Shown here in pieces: positions 34,186 through 47,027 of a stretch of 64,000 nt of DNA. The position numbers and the translations under genes are program-made. The stretch comes from Brassica napus (lineage: Eukaryota > Streptophyta > Magnoliopsida > Brassicales > Brassicaceae), in the NCBI RefSeq assembly GCF_020379485.1, contig NC_063450.1, positions 47,396,681 to 47,460,680 of the forward strand. The letters run 5' to 3'. Each line of letters opens with the position of its first letter. Within the stretch, counting starts at the first letter, position 1. The notes under the pieces are model-generated. The model worked only from the letters and a program-made list of their open reading frames with translations. It was not told the DNA's origin and did no database searches.

Positions 34186-37100
34186 GGAAGACTAGAGAAA
34201 GCAAAGGAAGAAACTTTCTTGGAGAGATTCTGTTTTTTTTTTTTTTTAGAATATAGAGACGCGCGAGAAAGTGAAGGTTTTTTTGAGTTTTAAGCGAAAG
34301 CGTGTGAGCCAAGCTAGCATGAGTTCTTATATAGTAGTGAGAAAGAGAGATGAGTTGCAGTATTTAACTTTGTTTATTTTACTTAGAAGTTAAATAATTT
34401 AAAGAAATAAATTATTGGTTTATGGGTTTTCACTTCTCAGGGATTTAATTTTATCGTTTTTTGATATTTAATTAAATAAATATAAAGATATGCTTTATTT
34501 TTAGGATTTAGTTTGTAAATGTCAGGATAAGATTTAAGGAGGAAAAGGAGTTTGTTTTTAATGTGTCTTTGGATTTGGTGTCCACGTTAAACCAGAAGCT
34601 GTGAACATGTATGAACCTGAAAAACTAGAGAAGATGTTAGAGACAGCTAACAAAATGGTATTTGAGTGAGGTTTAGTGTGTTATCGTATGATTATTTAAG
34701 TAACCTAAAATTTCCATTTGGATAGGCGGTCTTGTCCAAGATTTTTTCTCTCCTATTGTTGACATCAATTTGAAACTAGGAAAATTAGTGTGAAAACTCA
34801 CTTACAAACCAAACAGACGATAGATGGATTGCACTAGAGTTTTAATTACAACTCCATGCGCATACATTTTTAAGCTACAAAGACACTTTTGACCAGAAAA
34901 CCAACACAACAAAAAAACAACAACAAAGAGGGAAAAGATCCAGACACTAACTTTGGTATTCATCTAAAAGCTACGAACGTTGACATTTACTTCCATGCGT
35001 GTACGTCCAAGTTCCTTGATTGTCGGCTACAAGTTCCCAATCCTAGTTTTGGTGTTATTCCCTCCAGTTACCTGAATTATTAATTTCCATCGTGAAGCCG
35101 TTTAGGTCACTGGATTAGTAGTGGAGTTTACTTAGTTAAGAGATTGCATTATATTCCTCGTGTATATTTGTTTTTATTTCCTACACTATGTTAGAGTTTT
35201 CTACTCTTTTGAATCAGGGACTAAGGTGATATACAAAACGGCTGAGGGTTGATGAAGATGGAGATTCGCGGATGAGTTTTTGGTAGAGGGAGACAAACGC
35301 AGAAAGATGATCACAACTTTAATAAGACTATGCCAAGAGCAAAATGTGAAATAAAACCTGCAAAAGTAAGAAGACTAGTTGTGTCTTCTGATAGTTGAAC
35401 ATCAAGGAATTCTACTTAATGAAATGATTTGGAACATAGAAGTTAGGACAGGTTTTTTTGTTTCATCAGCATTTCAAATCTCGGTATCAAACTATAGAGT
35501 ATTAATTAGATTCTGAATGAGATTATGTTTTTGATTCTTGAGAAAAATAAGACTAGTTTTATAATTAGACAGACGCAATTGACTTTTGATTTTGTGTTTA
35601 CACTTAATTTTGCATCGATTGGACTTTGTAATATGTGTTACTAGTTCTTTGTGTTTATACTACTTCTTTGTGTTTCTACACATGATATGATCAATCTCTT
35701 TTGGTTTACTAAACAAGAACCAAAGTTTCTTTTTGTTGGTAATTTCATTTTCTTCAACTATCTTTTCTTCTGACACGAGGAGAGAACCCACATGAGTGAC
35801 GTGGACAACACACGAGAAATCTGAAATCTCATAAGCTCAACAACACAACACCCTAAAGTAGAGAAACAGCTGTTAAGTTTGCAAACAAAGATCCCACCAT
35901 GACACAGAACACTACAAAGAGAATCGTATATTTAAATATTTATTGGTCATTTTGATAACTTAACTTATACGAGTTGATGTCTTGGCCAAAAACAAATTAA
36001 CTTAAACACATTTTTTTTAAATATCATCAAAATAAACTAAAAAAATAAATCAGCCAGTCATCAGAAAAATCTGTAATATAAAATTAGTCATAATTTTTGA
36101 TAAAATAAAGTAAACTTATAAATAGCAAAACATCTTTAAAAATTATAATATCTTACATTTTGAATAATATGTGACTACAAACTCCATTTGTAAAAGCAAC
36201 CTTTTATAAATATGTAAACAACCCATCACCCATCTTGATTTTCTTGCACTTGTTCCATTTTGCAACAATGAACGTAATTTTTTTAAATAATAGAATCAGT
36301 GGAGTTGGTTGTTCGAATGCGGCGCTAACCGGAGTTGGGATCATTAGAAATTCATAATCATATAAAACCAAGAACCTTATTTTATTAAAGAAAATTGAAA
36401 CGTATTCTAATCAGGTTAACCAACAGCCACATAGAAGAAGAAAAGACGATTTTCTTTGGACGGTGAATTCATAACTGTATTTCCAACAAATTCATTTTAA
36501 TGAGTTGTGTATGTATCAACTCAAAAGTCGTAACCCGTGTGAACATTAATACTGTTCACGTTCATTTTTCCCTTTTTGGTGGAAGAATACGGTAAGAGAG
36601 ACGCTACATTTCGTGAAAATACTATTTTTTAAACAATATTTCTCCAAGCCGAAGCAGTAAGAACATTATAATATATTGATTCATGTTTTTTTTCAGTTTA
36701 TTTCGGACTTAATTATTTTCTATAAATTTAAATCTTGTTCCAGAAAATATAAATTTAAATCTATCTTGCCAAATAGACGTTGCAATACAGCAAATTAACT
36801 TAACAGTTAAAAAAATGAAATATTAAATTGTGTAGTCCACTAATTTGTTAACTATGAATAGCTTAGATATTATGAATTTTACATAGCGGTTTCGTATTTA
36901 GTGATTAAACGTGGCATTTAGTTTGCGTAATGTGATTTACAACTCAATTTGTAAAATTAGTTCTCCCCGTGCAATAAAAAGAAGGTATACATGTGTTATG
37001 TGTCAACGTTGGTACTGCTTTTAAGGATCCAAAATGTCAACTTTAGTTGAGATATTGATAACTTGTTAAAGACTTCTCTTTTTTATAAGAAAAAAATTAT

Positions 37101-38303
37101 ATGCTTTAGACTGTATTATATTTATCACCAGTATGTTTCCTAATGAAACCTTGTAACGTTTATGGTTTGACATAATATACAATTTGAGTTTGGGTTCGTG
37201 TAGATTGTTTGCATTTGTTTTATTGGTGTTGTAAATAGAAGTTCGTGTCAGGACTCTACATATTTAATCTCTTTTTGACCTAATACAAAGTGATAACCAA
37301 TTCTCATTCCTTGCATACATAATCAATGTGATAAAAAAGCTACTAGTAGTATGATTTAGTTATGTTCGACTAATTAATGTAACTAAAATGTGTATGTCCT
37401 ACTTTTGCATATAGTCTAAGATAACAACGTTAATTTGTAATTAAGGACTAGTTTTTCGAACTATCTTTTTAACAATATTAGTTTTCATCGGATGACACAT
37501 GCATATTAATATTTTTTTTGAACTAAGCATATTAATATATTATTATACAGTGCAAATGTTAATATCTAAGAATAATAATAGGCTCTCATATTTTATAATT
37601 AGTAATTTAGTACTATTATGGAACGTGTATGTTAGTTTAGTATATTTTTCAGTAACTTTTGACTTCTTATTTCGATCTCGTGAATAAAATAGAAAAAGGT
37701 ACTTCAATTAATATCAACATCAATATTTGCCAGTCATGTGAAACCCATCAATCTAATCTTTAATCACTTGCCACAAGAGAATATTATTTATGTACCTATT
37801 AAAGGTAATTATGTAAAAGTATATACACAGATAGAGGTAAAAATGTAACATCAGGAGGGTATTATATTTATTAGGAGTGTTGAATAGAGTTTCTTTTTGT
37901 ATTTTTTACAAATAATAATCGCTAAAATTAAAAAGAAATCAGTATTTTCTCCAAAAAAAAATCAGTACGCGATAAATAGAATAAAATGACCATTAAGGGA
38001 AATTGCAAAATGATATTTTATTTCTCATCAGAATGTAAAAACATCAAAATAAATTAACATATAAAATCATGCGACAGGTAAATTTTTTTACGAATCGATA
38101 CCTAATAAATGAAATTCTCGTAGTTCAACCAATACATCACACGTATTAACAATTATGTACGCAAACCATAGATCCCCATCACTCTATATATACACATATA
38201 CACACACACAAAGAGCTATATATAGAGAGTAGCACAATAACAACACATTCTATTACAAAAAGAGAGAGAGAAAAAAATATAGAACCACTTTCTCTCCTTC
38301 AAA
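34186..38303. other. 4-kb intergenic region, no gene recognised
   Basis: Begins with the AHL-C leader and promoter (conserved leader motif at 34284-34330). The rest is AT-rich with no supported gene or clear transposon end. The last 130 bases are the ALMT12 promoter and leader. Confidence 0.5.
38184..38192 (+). promoter_or_regulatory. TATA box of the ALMT12-like gene
   Basis: CTATATATA at 38184-38192, about 112 bases before the ATG at 38304. It is followed by a CA-rich leader and a purine-rich stretch (agagagagag) typical of a 5' UTR. Confidence 0.5.
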
Positions 38304-40538
38304 ATGTCCAACAAGGTTCACGTAGGAAGCACTGAGATGGAGGAAGGTTTGAGAAATAACAAGTGGAAAGTTTTAGAACCTTCCGAGAAAATCAAGAAGA
38401 TTCCGAAAAGGCTTTGGGATGTCGGAAAAGAAGATCCAAGAAGAGTAATACATGCCCTTAAAGTAGGTATTTCCTTGACACTTGTCTCTTTGTTATATCT
38501 CATGGAGCCTCTCTTCAAAGACATTGGGAGCAATGCGATTTGGGCTGTCATGACCGTCGTCGTCGTTCTCGAGTTCTCTGCCGGTAAGTGTAGCCAAATG
38601 TCAATGATCCTTTTATTGTACATACAATTTGAATTCATTAATATAGCAATTTCATTAGTGTCATATATATAACATGTGATGGATTTCTTGATTCTTTAGG
38701 TGCAACGTTGTGCAAAGGGCTTAACAGAGGATTAGGAACACTAATCGCAGGGTCTTTGACATTTTTCATTGAGTTTGTTGCTAATGATTCTGGAAAAGTT
38801 CTTCGAGCTATCTTCATTGGCACTGCTGTTTTCATCATTGGTATGTGTTTTTCTATATATTTACCCTTTTATTGTATAACAACTTTAGGTGTATACGCCT
38901 GATTATTTTGTATAAATTTCAAGAATATTAGTTGAGTTTCCGTTCTTTGAACATGCAGCATGATCATATATCATCTGTGGTAAATAGCATGAAATGGATT
39001 TTGTTATCCAGTTTATAATTTTCTAAACCTAAACTAATCTTTTTGAAATTAGAGACATTTCTGTATATTAAGTTCTAACAATAAAACTACTAAAATTTGT
39101 GTCTCTTCTAAATTATTACAGGAGCGGCTGCAACATATATAAGGTTTATACCGTATATAAAGAAGAATTACGATTATGGTGTTGTGATATTTCTCTTGAC
39201 GTTCAATCTCATAACGGTTTCAAGCTACAGAGTAGACAGTGTTATAACCATAGCACACGATAGATTCTACACTATAGTTATCGGTTGCGGAATATGTCTT
39301 TTCATGAGCCTTCTTGTTTTTCCTATTTGGTCCGGTGAAGATCTACACAAGACCACCGTCGGTAAACTCCAAGGCCTCTCTCGCTCTATAGAAGGTACAT
39401 ATATAACGTATGTAATATTAGTTAAACATCTTAGAAAATAACATAATTCATATCCATTTTTAATATAATCTTTTATTTTGTAGCATGTGTGAGTGAGTAC
39501 TTTGAGGAGAAAGAGAAAGAAACATCAGATTCAAAAGACAGAATCTATGAAGGGTATCAAGCTGTTTTGGATTCTAAATCCATTGATGAAACACTGGTAA
39601 ATCTTTTTATAGTTCTTTAATTGAGAATAAATAAATTAGAATAAAAACCCACAAAATAAAATAATTTTATGAAATAAAGGCATTATATGCAAACTGGGAG
39701 CCAAGACACACGAGACGATGTCATAGATTCCCATGTCAACAATATGTGAAAGTTGGAGCTGTTCTTCGCCAATTTGGTTACACTGTCGTTGCTCTTCACG
39801 GTTGTTTACAAACTGAGATCCAAGTACGTATAATTATATATTAGTAAAATACATGTTTTAGGTTAAGTTGAATTAAACTAAATTAAATGATCTTTACTTT
39901 GTTAATTTTCTTTCAAGACTCCAAGATCTGTTCGCGCTCTTTTCAAAGATCCTTGTGTAAGATTAGCCGGAGAAGTATGCAAAGCTTTGTCGGAACTCGC
40001 CGATAGCATCTCCAACCACCGTCACTGTTCGCCTGAGATTCTCTCCGATCATCTCCACGTGGCACTCCAAGACCTTAACTCGGCTATCAAGTCACAGCCT
40101 AAACTCTTCCTCGGCTCCAATCTGCATCGTCACAACAATAAACACCAAAACGCAGTTTCACAACGCAACCGTGCAAACGCCGTTTCGCTGTCTAGCTTCA
40201 GGACGGACACGTCAGCTTTGATGGAGTACAGGAGATCGTTCAAGAACAATAATAGGTCCGAGACGACGTCGGCGGGAGAGAGGAGGATGTTACGGCCGCA
40301 GCTGAGTAAAATAGCGGTGATGACGAGCCTTGAGTTCTCGGAGGCTTTGCCGTTCGCGGCGTTTGTGTCGTTGCTGGTGGAGATGGTGGCGAGGCTTGAT
40401 AATGTGATAGAGGAAGTGGAGGAGTTGGGAAGGATCGCATGTTTTAAGGAGTATGATAACACGCGTGATCCGACGGCTGACGATGTCCGGTGCGAAAAAC
40501 CGGCGAATGTTGTGATCAGTGTCGGCGCCGCGGAATAA
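38304..40538 (+). CDS. ALMT12: aluminium-activated malate transporter family anion channel, ALMT12/QUAC1-like
   Basis: Plasma-membrane anion channel; the Arabidopsis ALMT12 member is the rapid-type anion channel of guard cells that helps stomata close. Six exons: 38304-38583, 38700-38840, 39122-39394, 39484-39596, 39680-39823, 39918-40538; all phases join to 523 residues. The N-terminal third has the membrane part: ALKVGISLTLVSLLYLMEP, NAIWAVMTVVVVLEFSAG (the family WAVMTVVVVFE signature), GSLTFFIEFVAN, IGTAVFIIGA and CGICLFMSLLVFPIW. The cytosolic C-terminal half has YANWEPRHTR and FGYTVVALHGCLQTEIQ, both family signatures. Neighbour order (NAC071 next, AHL13 before) fits At4g17970. Confidence 0.92.
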
Positions 40539-40977
40539 TTTTATTTAATTCATCCGATCGTTCTAACGACGAATTGATTATGGGGTTCGATTTTAGGTGT
40601 ATATTTGAAAAAGATAGAGACTTATTCATCCGATCGTTATAACGACGAATCGATTATGGGGTTCGATTTGGTTCAGTATGATTCATCCGATCGGTATATT
40701 TTTACAATAGAAAAAATCTAAAAATATTTTTTATAAAGTAACTTTATAAATTAATAAAAGATCATATTTACAATACTATTAACTGTAGTATTTAGTTATT
40801 GTTGTAAAAAAAAAAATTAACTGTAGTAAGTTACAACGATTGTTTCGAGAAACAGAGTTACTCAGTTGTGCTCAAACTCTGGTTTTTCTTTTTCCTTTTC
40901 TGAATTAATTAATCGTTTAATGATGGTGGAGAATAAATGTCTAAGATTCCTCACATTAGTCCTGAAATGGAACCGTA
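40539..40977. other. ALMT12 downstream region
   Basis: The sequence attcatccgatcgttntaac occurs twice (near 40549 and 40625), a 76-base-spaced duplication in the 3' UTR. Otherwise nothing recognised before the Helitron. Confidence 0.5.
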
Positions 40978-43086
40978 TCTATACTATTATTTAAGAAGTG
41001 ATTTTGATGATTTGTCACATTATTCATAATTGTAGGATGTGTCATTAATTTTAATAAATAAATTATAAAACTATCAGTTTTAATGAACAATTTTAGTGAT
41101 TATCTTAATTTATTAATTAACAGAGATTAAAAAAATCTATCAAAACTTTAAATGTAACTAATTTTCTTTTAATAATGAAATATATAATATTTTTACAAAT
41201 CTATACTATTATTTAAGAAGTGATTTTGCTGATTTGTCACATTCTTCATAATTTTAGGATGTGTCATTAATTTTAATAAATAAATTATAGAACTATTAGT
41301 TTTAATGACCAATTTTAGTGATTATCTTAATATATTAATTAACAGAGATTAAAAAATTATATCAAAACTTTAAATGTAACTAATTTCCTTTAATAATGAA
41401 ATAGATAATATTTTACAAAAGAAAAGCATTTATGATAACTACGATATATGATCTACATAAATATTTGATATTATCTTATTTATTATTTTACAAAAAAATT
41501 ATCCGTTTTATATGTTAAAAAGAGTTATATTGTTCATGGTTTCGTAAGTTATATATTGTTTTGTATTTTGTTAACATTAGCTCATCAGTCCCAAAAAAAA
41601 GATAACATTTTTCATGGTTACAATAGAACAAGTCCCAACCTTTTAAAGGTGTATGTAATTTATTACTTTTTGTTTATAGGTGAGTAGTTAAAAAGAAAAA
41701 AATCTCAGGTTTTAACTGGTGTATGTAATTTAATATTTTTAGCTATCACAATAAAAACTTTTTATGCTTATACTCCAGCGATACAAGCTTAATGCTCGAT
41801 TACAAATCGTAATAAGAAACATACTAATGGCAAACTTACAAAAAAGAAAAAGATGAATATTTTGAAACATAAAAGATCACTTGAACATTCTCAAAATAAT
41901 GGTTCTAATCATGTATATAAAATATATAATTTGAAGAAACGTCATGATATATGATTTCGTTTTATTTTGTGACTATAAATTCAAATACTGACCAATGATA
42001 TTTTTCATAATTTCAGGTAATTTTTTTTTAAAGGAATTTTGATCAAAATGATTTTTTTAATGAGTAGTTTCACTATCGGTGACTATACCACATAAAATAG
42101 AATGAAACCTTTACCTTTTAAGATAAAACTCTATAGAACAACCAAAATCCCTTCTTGTGATGATCTCCCAAAAAAGTTGGCAAATAGTTATTTCAAGGAA
42201 TTAAAAAGAAAAATTAGAACGTCAATATGAAAAGAAAGTTTTAGTCCGTGAGTTTTTTATATCAATTTTTGTTTTTATTGATGTGTCATGTTTATGTTAT
42301 TTATGTTCATCGGTTCTTCGTTCTAATGTTTTGAGTTTTAGACATTATTGGTGAAGTTTTGAATGTTTGACCTTTAGAAGATCTTCAATTAAATTAAAAT
42401 TAACTATTAGTGACACAATGTAGATTTTATGAGACGTTTAATCTAATTTTATATCATTTAATTTTTATAACATAATGATTTGAATATTTAATATGTAATG
42501 ATACATGTTTAACATGCACATTGTGGTTTGGATATGCAAATCAAGTATAATATTTCTTTAAATCAGTCTTAAAAATCACTGGTGATATGTATTATTGAAT
42601 TTTTATCTGAATTCTCTACATAGTTATATATGTCCAAAAATATGTATTTCTTCGTATTTTTAATAACATGAGATGAGTATGATTTCACTTGAACCGCCCA
42701 AAATAAACTCTAGAATTTTTAAAATATTTCGCATCTACCTTTATTTAGGACACTAAATAAGCAAAAAAAACTCTAAAACTATGGTACTTGAGCCAAAAAG
42801 GTTAAAATTAGACAAATGTAATCGCTCTTCAATATTAAAAAAAAATGTTAAATTTGGATTCAATCAAGCAAATCATTCAACTTCGATACAGAAGAATCGT
42901 GTATAAAAAAGAAAAATAAGTCCATATAATAAGCAATTAAGATTTGGTTAAAACCCCCAAAAACATACAGAAAAGAATTTAATATTTATATCTAATTAAA
43001 TAAATTAGTATAAGTATACAAATTAACATTAATAGAAAATTATTAAGAACATATATTAGCCCGCAGAAATGCGGGCCCACACGTAG
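40978..43086 (+). mobile_element. Helitron with tandemly duplicated 5' end
   Basis: TCTATACTATTATTTAAGAA, a typical Helitron 5' terminus, occurs at 40978 and again at 41200. The first about 222 bases are present twice in tandem with few differences. The 3' end has hairpin GCCCGC-AGAAAT-GCGGGC (43059-43076) ten bases before a degenerate terminus cgtag|T at 43086. No coding sequence was found inside. Confidence 0.65.
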
Positions 43087-43142
43087 TTCATTTATAATTA
43101 ACATTTGGGAAGAAAAATAAAGGAAATAATCTTCAAAAATAA

Positions 43143-43214
43143 AGGGCCCAACCGGGTTTGAACCGGTGACCTATTGATCTGCAGTCAATTGCTCTACCAC
43201 TGAGCTATGGACCC
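43143..43214 (-). tRNA. tRNA-Cys(GCA)
   Basis: The reverse strand folds as a complete 72-base tRNA. Acceptor GGGTCCA pairs with TGGGCCC (one G-T pair), D arm GCTC-AGTGGTA-GAGC, anticodon stem ATTGA/TCAAT with loop CTGCAGA (anticodon GCA at 43180-43182), and T arm ACCGG-TTCAAAC-CCGGT. No intron. The A and B boxes are intact. A run of five T (43135-43139 as A on the plus strand) just downstream is a Pol III terminator. It therefore looks functional. Confidence 0.95.
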
Positions 43215-43237
43215 AATTTAATAAGAATGTACACTAA

Positions 43238-43538
43238 GAGCACCTCCAATGTACACTTCTATAATTTTCTCTAAAATAGATCTTCTATTATAGAGGTGAA
43301 AATGCTCCAATGTATGCCTCTATAATATAGTTTCTCTGTTTTAGATGAAAATACAGAGGAAAATTACTTTTTGCCTATATATTTAGAGGTGAAAATAGCA
43401 TATCTCTATATTTTTCCCGTATAAATAGAGGAACTCTATTATAAAGACATACATAGGAACATTTTTACCTCTATAATATAGTTTTTCTATTTTAGGGGAA
43501 AATATAGAGATAGAAATAGAAGTGGGTTAGAGATGGTC
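43238..43538. mobile_element. Tourist-like MITE (PIF/Harbinger), TAA target site
   Basis: The 301-bp element is flanked by TAA (43235-43237 and 43539-43541). Its ends are imperfect inverted repeats (GAGCACCTCCAATG left, GACCATCTCTAACCC inverted right), and the whole sequence is a long degenerate palindrome of cctctataatatag-type motifs. It sits 24 bases upstream of the tRNA gene in its direction of transcription. Confidence 0.65.
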
Positions 43539-43792
43539 TAATACTACAAAATTACAAAATTTTAAGGGACGCAAATATTCTTGGAAATTTTCTAAAATGA
43601 AATGTAAAAAGTTCTTATGAGAAAAAAATATCCCAAAACTCTCAGAAATGTAAAAAAAAAACATACTAAAGATGACAACAATTACACTTGCAAAACCCAA
43701 AAAAATCCCAAATCTTAAACATAAAGTCACGAATCACAAATATTATTCATAAAGTAACCGTACTTGATGCTATCTATTAATGAACTTCTTAA

Positions 43793-44123
43793 TAGCATCT
43801 CCAACCTAAGACTTCATTCTAAGGAAAGCAAAATCTCAAAATAAAGATTTGAAAATAGGATATTCCAACTATAAATCCTCAATAAATTCTTAAAAATTTA
43901 TTTATTTGCGTTATATTCCTTGATATTAAAAAAATTACTAATATTTATGAAAAAAATAACTATAAAAAGCAAAAAAAAAGATTGTTTTAAGGATTTGAAA
44001 TTGGATTGTAATGACACAGAACCTCAAAATTAGTAGTTCTGAGCTCATGGGTTTTGCTCCGGATTGTAATGACACATAACTTCAAAATTGTTTTGAAGAT
44101 TTGAGGTTGGATTGGAGGTGGTC
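43793..44123. mobile_element. second MITE, related ends
   Basis: Left end tagcatctccaacct and right end ggattggaggtggtc are roughly inverted. The right half contains an internal repeat (ggattgtaatgacaca twice, near 44003 and 44061). No clear target-site duplication. Confidence 0.4.
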
Positions 44124-44573
44124 CGAGCTCATGGTCTACATTTGTAGTTCTGAATCGTCGTAATCTTCTTTCCCAAATCCCCTTTATGGATTTTCAAAAA
44201 CTATGTATCTAGATAACTTATAAAATATGAAAAAAATAGTCTCGAATTTATTGGTTTTCTTATACAAGTGATTGCTATCATTACCAAAGTTGGTGTAAAG
44301 GCTATAAGTTATGTCCAATTAATGATTGGGAGACATATCATATCGGAACGTAAAATAAGACTATCATATAACAAATTAGGAATATAAAATAGTCATTCAC
44401 AGCATACAATATATTAATTAGTAAAATCAAAACCAAAAAGGCAAAACCAATATATATATTCTAAAATAAAATTCAAGAAACTCCAAATTTATGCAAACCA
44501 ATTTTATCTTCTTCGAGGACTCCAACATTAAAAGGCGTTTTTGTCCTGAAGAAACCCACACATTTCCTTCTAC

Positions 44574-45708
44574 CTAGAAAAGGTTTGAGTAATCGAATGA
44601 ACCGGTTTGGTCGTATTCATAATTTGGCCAGTAACCGGTTTGCACTGATTGATCAATGTTCAAATAAGAACTCTCTGGAAATCCCATTTGGTGGTTCGCC
44701 CCATTGACTGGAAAATGGTAGTTGGGAAGGTATTCAGAAGCACCCTCTTGAATTTGAGAATAATCCTACATTTAAATTTCACAAGACCAAATCAGACGAG
44801 TGCTTGTGTATACAAAACTGTTTTGGTTTAGATAAGAGTACGTACTTTTGAGGAATCAAGGATGAAATCAGGCGAAATCCAAATGCTAGAAGTTTCGTTT
44901 GTAGTTAAAGAAGGCTTGAAAGATTGAAACTGCGTCGTTTCATCTCGACATGGAGAGGTCGCAAGGCTAGAGCAACCTGAACCAATAGCTTGTTCGTTTT
45001 TATTTTTCAAAGTTTTGGTCTTAAGTCCGTTCTTCTTGACTACACGACATAACACAAAAGCTCCCTGAAATTCCAACATATATATACATATATATATATG
45101 GTTCTTAGGTGTCTTTCCATTAAATTAAAGGGATGAAGATATGGAAACATATTATAAATTCCTTACCTTGAAATTTGGTGATTTTTGAGAAAGATCGTCA
45201 TCGCAAAGGCGATATTCATGCATAAACCAGATAGTTCTATCACCCAATGGGGCACGACCTTCATAGAAAACTAGTGTCTTCCGGTATCCGATTGTAGCAC
45301 CGGATGATTTACAAGAGATTTGCCGATCTTTACCGGTTGCTTTCCAATAACCTGCTTTTGTAGCCCTATTGGTTCGAGAACCATTTGGATATTTTTTGTC
45401 CCTTGGACAGAAAAAGAACCATTCCATATCTCTATTGGGTAGGAACGATTTATCTAAAACAACAAAGATAGAAATTAAAGAAGATAACAATTAGATATAA
45501 ATTTTTGAATGATATTAATTCAAACAATTTTTTTCTTTAGATTACCTGGTAACTCCCAAGGATCGAATTTATATAAATCGATAACAGGAATGACTTCAAG
45601 CTCAATCTCGAGACCTTCTACTTTTCTACTCAAGTAATAGCCTATGAGCTCTTCATCAGTTGGATGAAATCTAAATCCTGGAGGTAGACATGAACTTCCC
45701 ATTTGCAT
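44574..45708 (-). CDS. NAC071: NAC transcription factor, NAC071-like
   Basis: Plant-specific NAC-domain transcription factor; Arabidopsis NAC071 acts in wound healing and stem tissue reunion. Four exons on the minus strand: 45708-45546, 45453-45167, 45064-44846, 44765-44574, giving 286 residues (284 from the second ATG, which gives the more usual [10 protein letters not shown] start). NAC subdomains: [55 protein letters not shown] and [26 protein letters not shown] and [20 protein letters not shown]. The C-terminal activation region is Asn/Ser/Tyr-rich and ends GSFDYSNLF. The introns in A/B and D/E are at the usual NAC positions. Confidence 0.92.
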
Positions 45709-47011
45709 GTTTCACACTTGTTGCTCGTGACACAAGAGAGATTTAGCGATCAAATCTACTAAATATTTTGAAAATCCAGAAATAAAAACTTTTTTCGACA
45801 CTTGATTTGTTCTTAAGAAAAGCTTGCAACTCACATTGATTGCATTCTTTTTGTGACAAGATCATTGTCCGGAAAAAATCGTATGATTACAATTAGAAAA
45901 TAAATCAGCGCAATGACCCCAAGTTCCTCTTTTTACTACTGAGAAAAACAATAGACACAAAATTAAGGAAAAAAAATATGGGAATAACGAAGAGTAATAG
46001 ACTATATTTTGAATTTGAGGGCAGATGTAATTGCGACGGGTCAAAGACACTGGCTGGAGAAAAAGGTGCTCTTATTTTAAATCAGAGAGTAGCTATATAA
46101 GAAACCAAAAGTGATTAGTGAGTAATCAAACTAGGAGAATGATTAAGAGAAGACAAAGGTGGTAGAGTGTTGAATGGTTGTGAAGCATTTGATATATATA
46201 GCACAATGTTTGAGCTATGGGGCATATTTAATTAATTAATTAATATATGTGGATTGATTAAGGGATTAATTATATATGTATTATTTTATAATGCCATTTT
46301 AAAATCCAGAAGAAAAACAACGAGACACACCGAAAGCACACATAAAGACATTGCTTGTCTAAAGAGTTCCCAAAATTCCAAAAGAACCTGGACCTACCTG
46401 GTCTCAAAAGTTATTAGACGTGTTCACACACACGCTTCAAGAAAAATCCATCCCATAATATCGATTCAGTTTTCAACTAAATAATACGTGGGTTCATTTT
46501 ATGAAACGATGAATTTGTTTTTATGTCAATTCTATATATCATGCTATTAATGTACAGAAATGTTATCTATCACTTTTTGATTGTTATTTACCGTCAAGTT
46601 TGCTATATACTATATGACATGTAAGTTAAAAACTAATTAAAATATTTATTAACCTGCCCAAAATATTATATCACTTTGTTTTTTTTTTTAAAAAAGGCAT
46701 AATATTCTATCACTTTGTGATTGTTGTTTAACATATTTTTTTCATTCCAAATATTTTATCTGCTTTTATTATACTTTATGTTATTCCGCTATTGATTTGA
46801 GATGTATATTAGTCATCACCATTATTTTTTTTTTCTGTCCCTTCAGATATTTAATATGAAACCCGTGTTTCTACAGATTTATGAATGTTCGAGTTTTCGA
46901 CCTGGTTTCTCACAACAAAGGCATTTAGAATGAAATTTTAGTCTGAATCCAATATCACTTAACTTTTCGGTCATAAAAACCGGTTCTGATGCTTTTTGGC
47001 ATTTTATATTG
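45709..47011. other. NAC071 upstream region
   Basis: About 1.3 kb holding the NAC promoter; AT-rich with attaattaattaat at about 46230. No gene. It ends at the left target-site duplication of the retroposon. Confidence 0.5.
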
Positions 47012-47027
47012 TACCCAAAACAAATTT

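Noticed and set aside
35160..35420. Purine-rich segment (gatgaagatggagattcgcg) that looked like a gene remnant
   Set aside because: No sustained open frame or recognisable motif.
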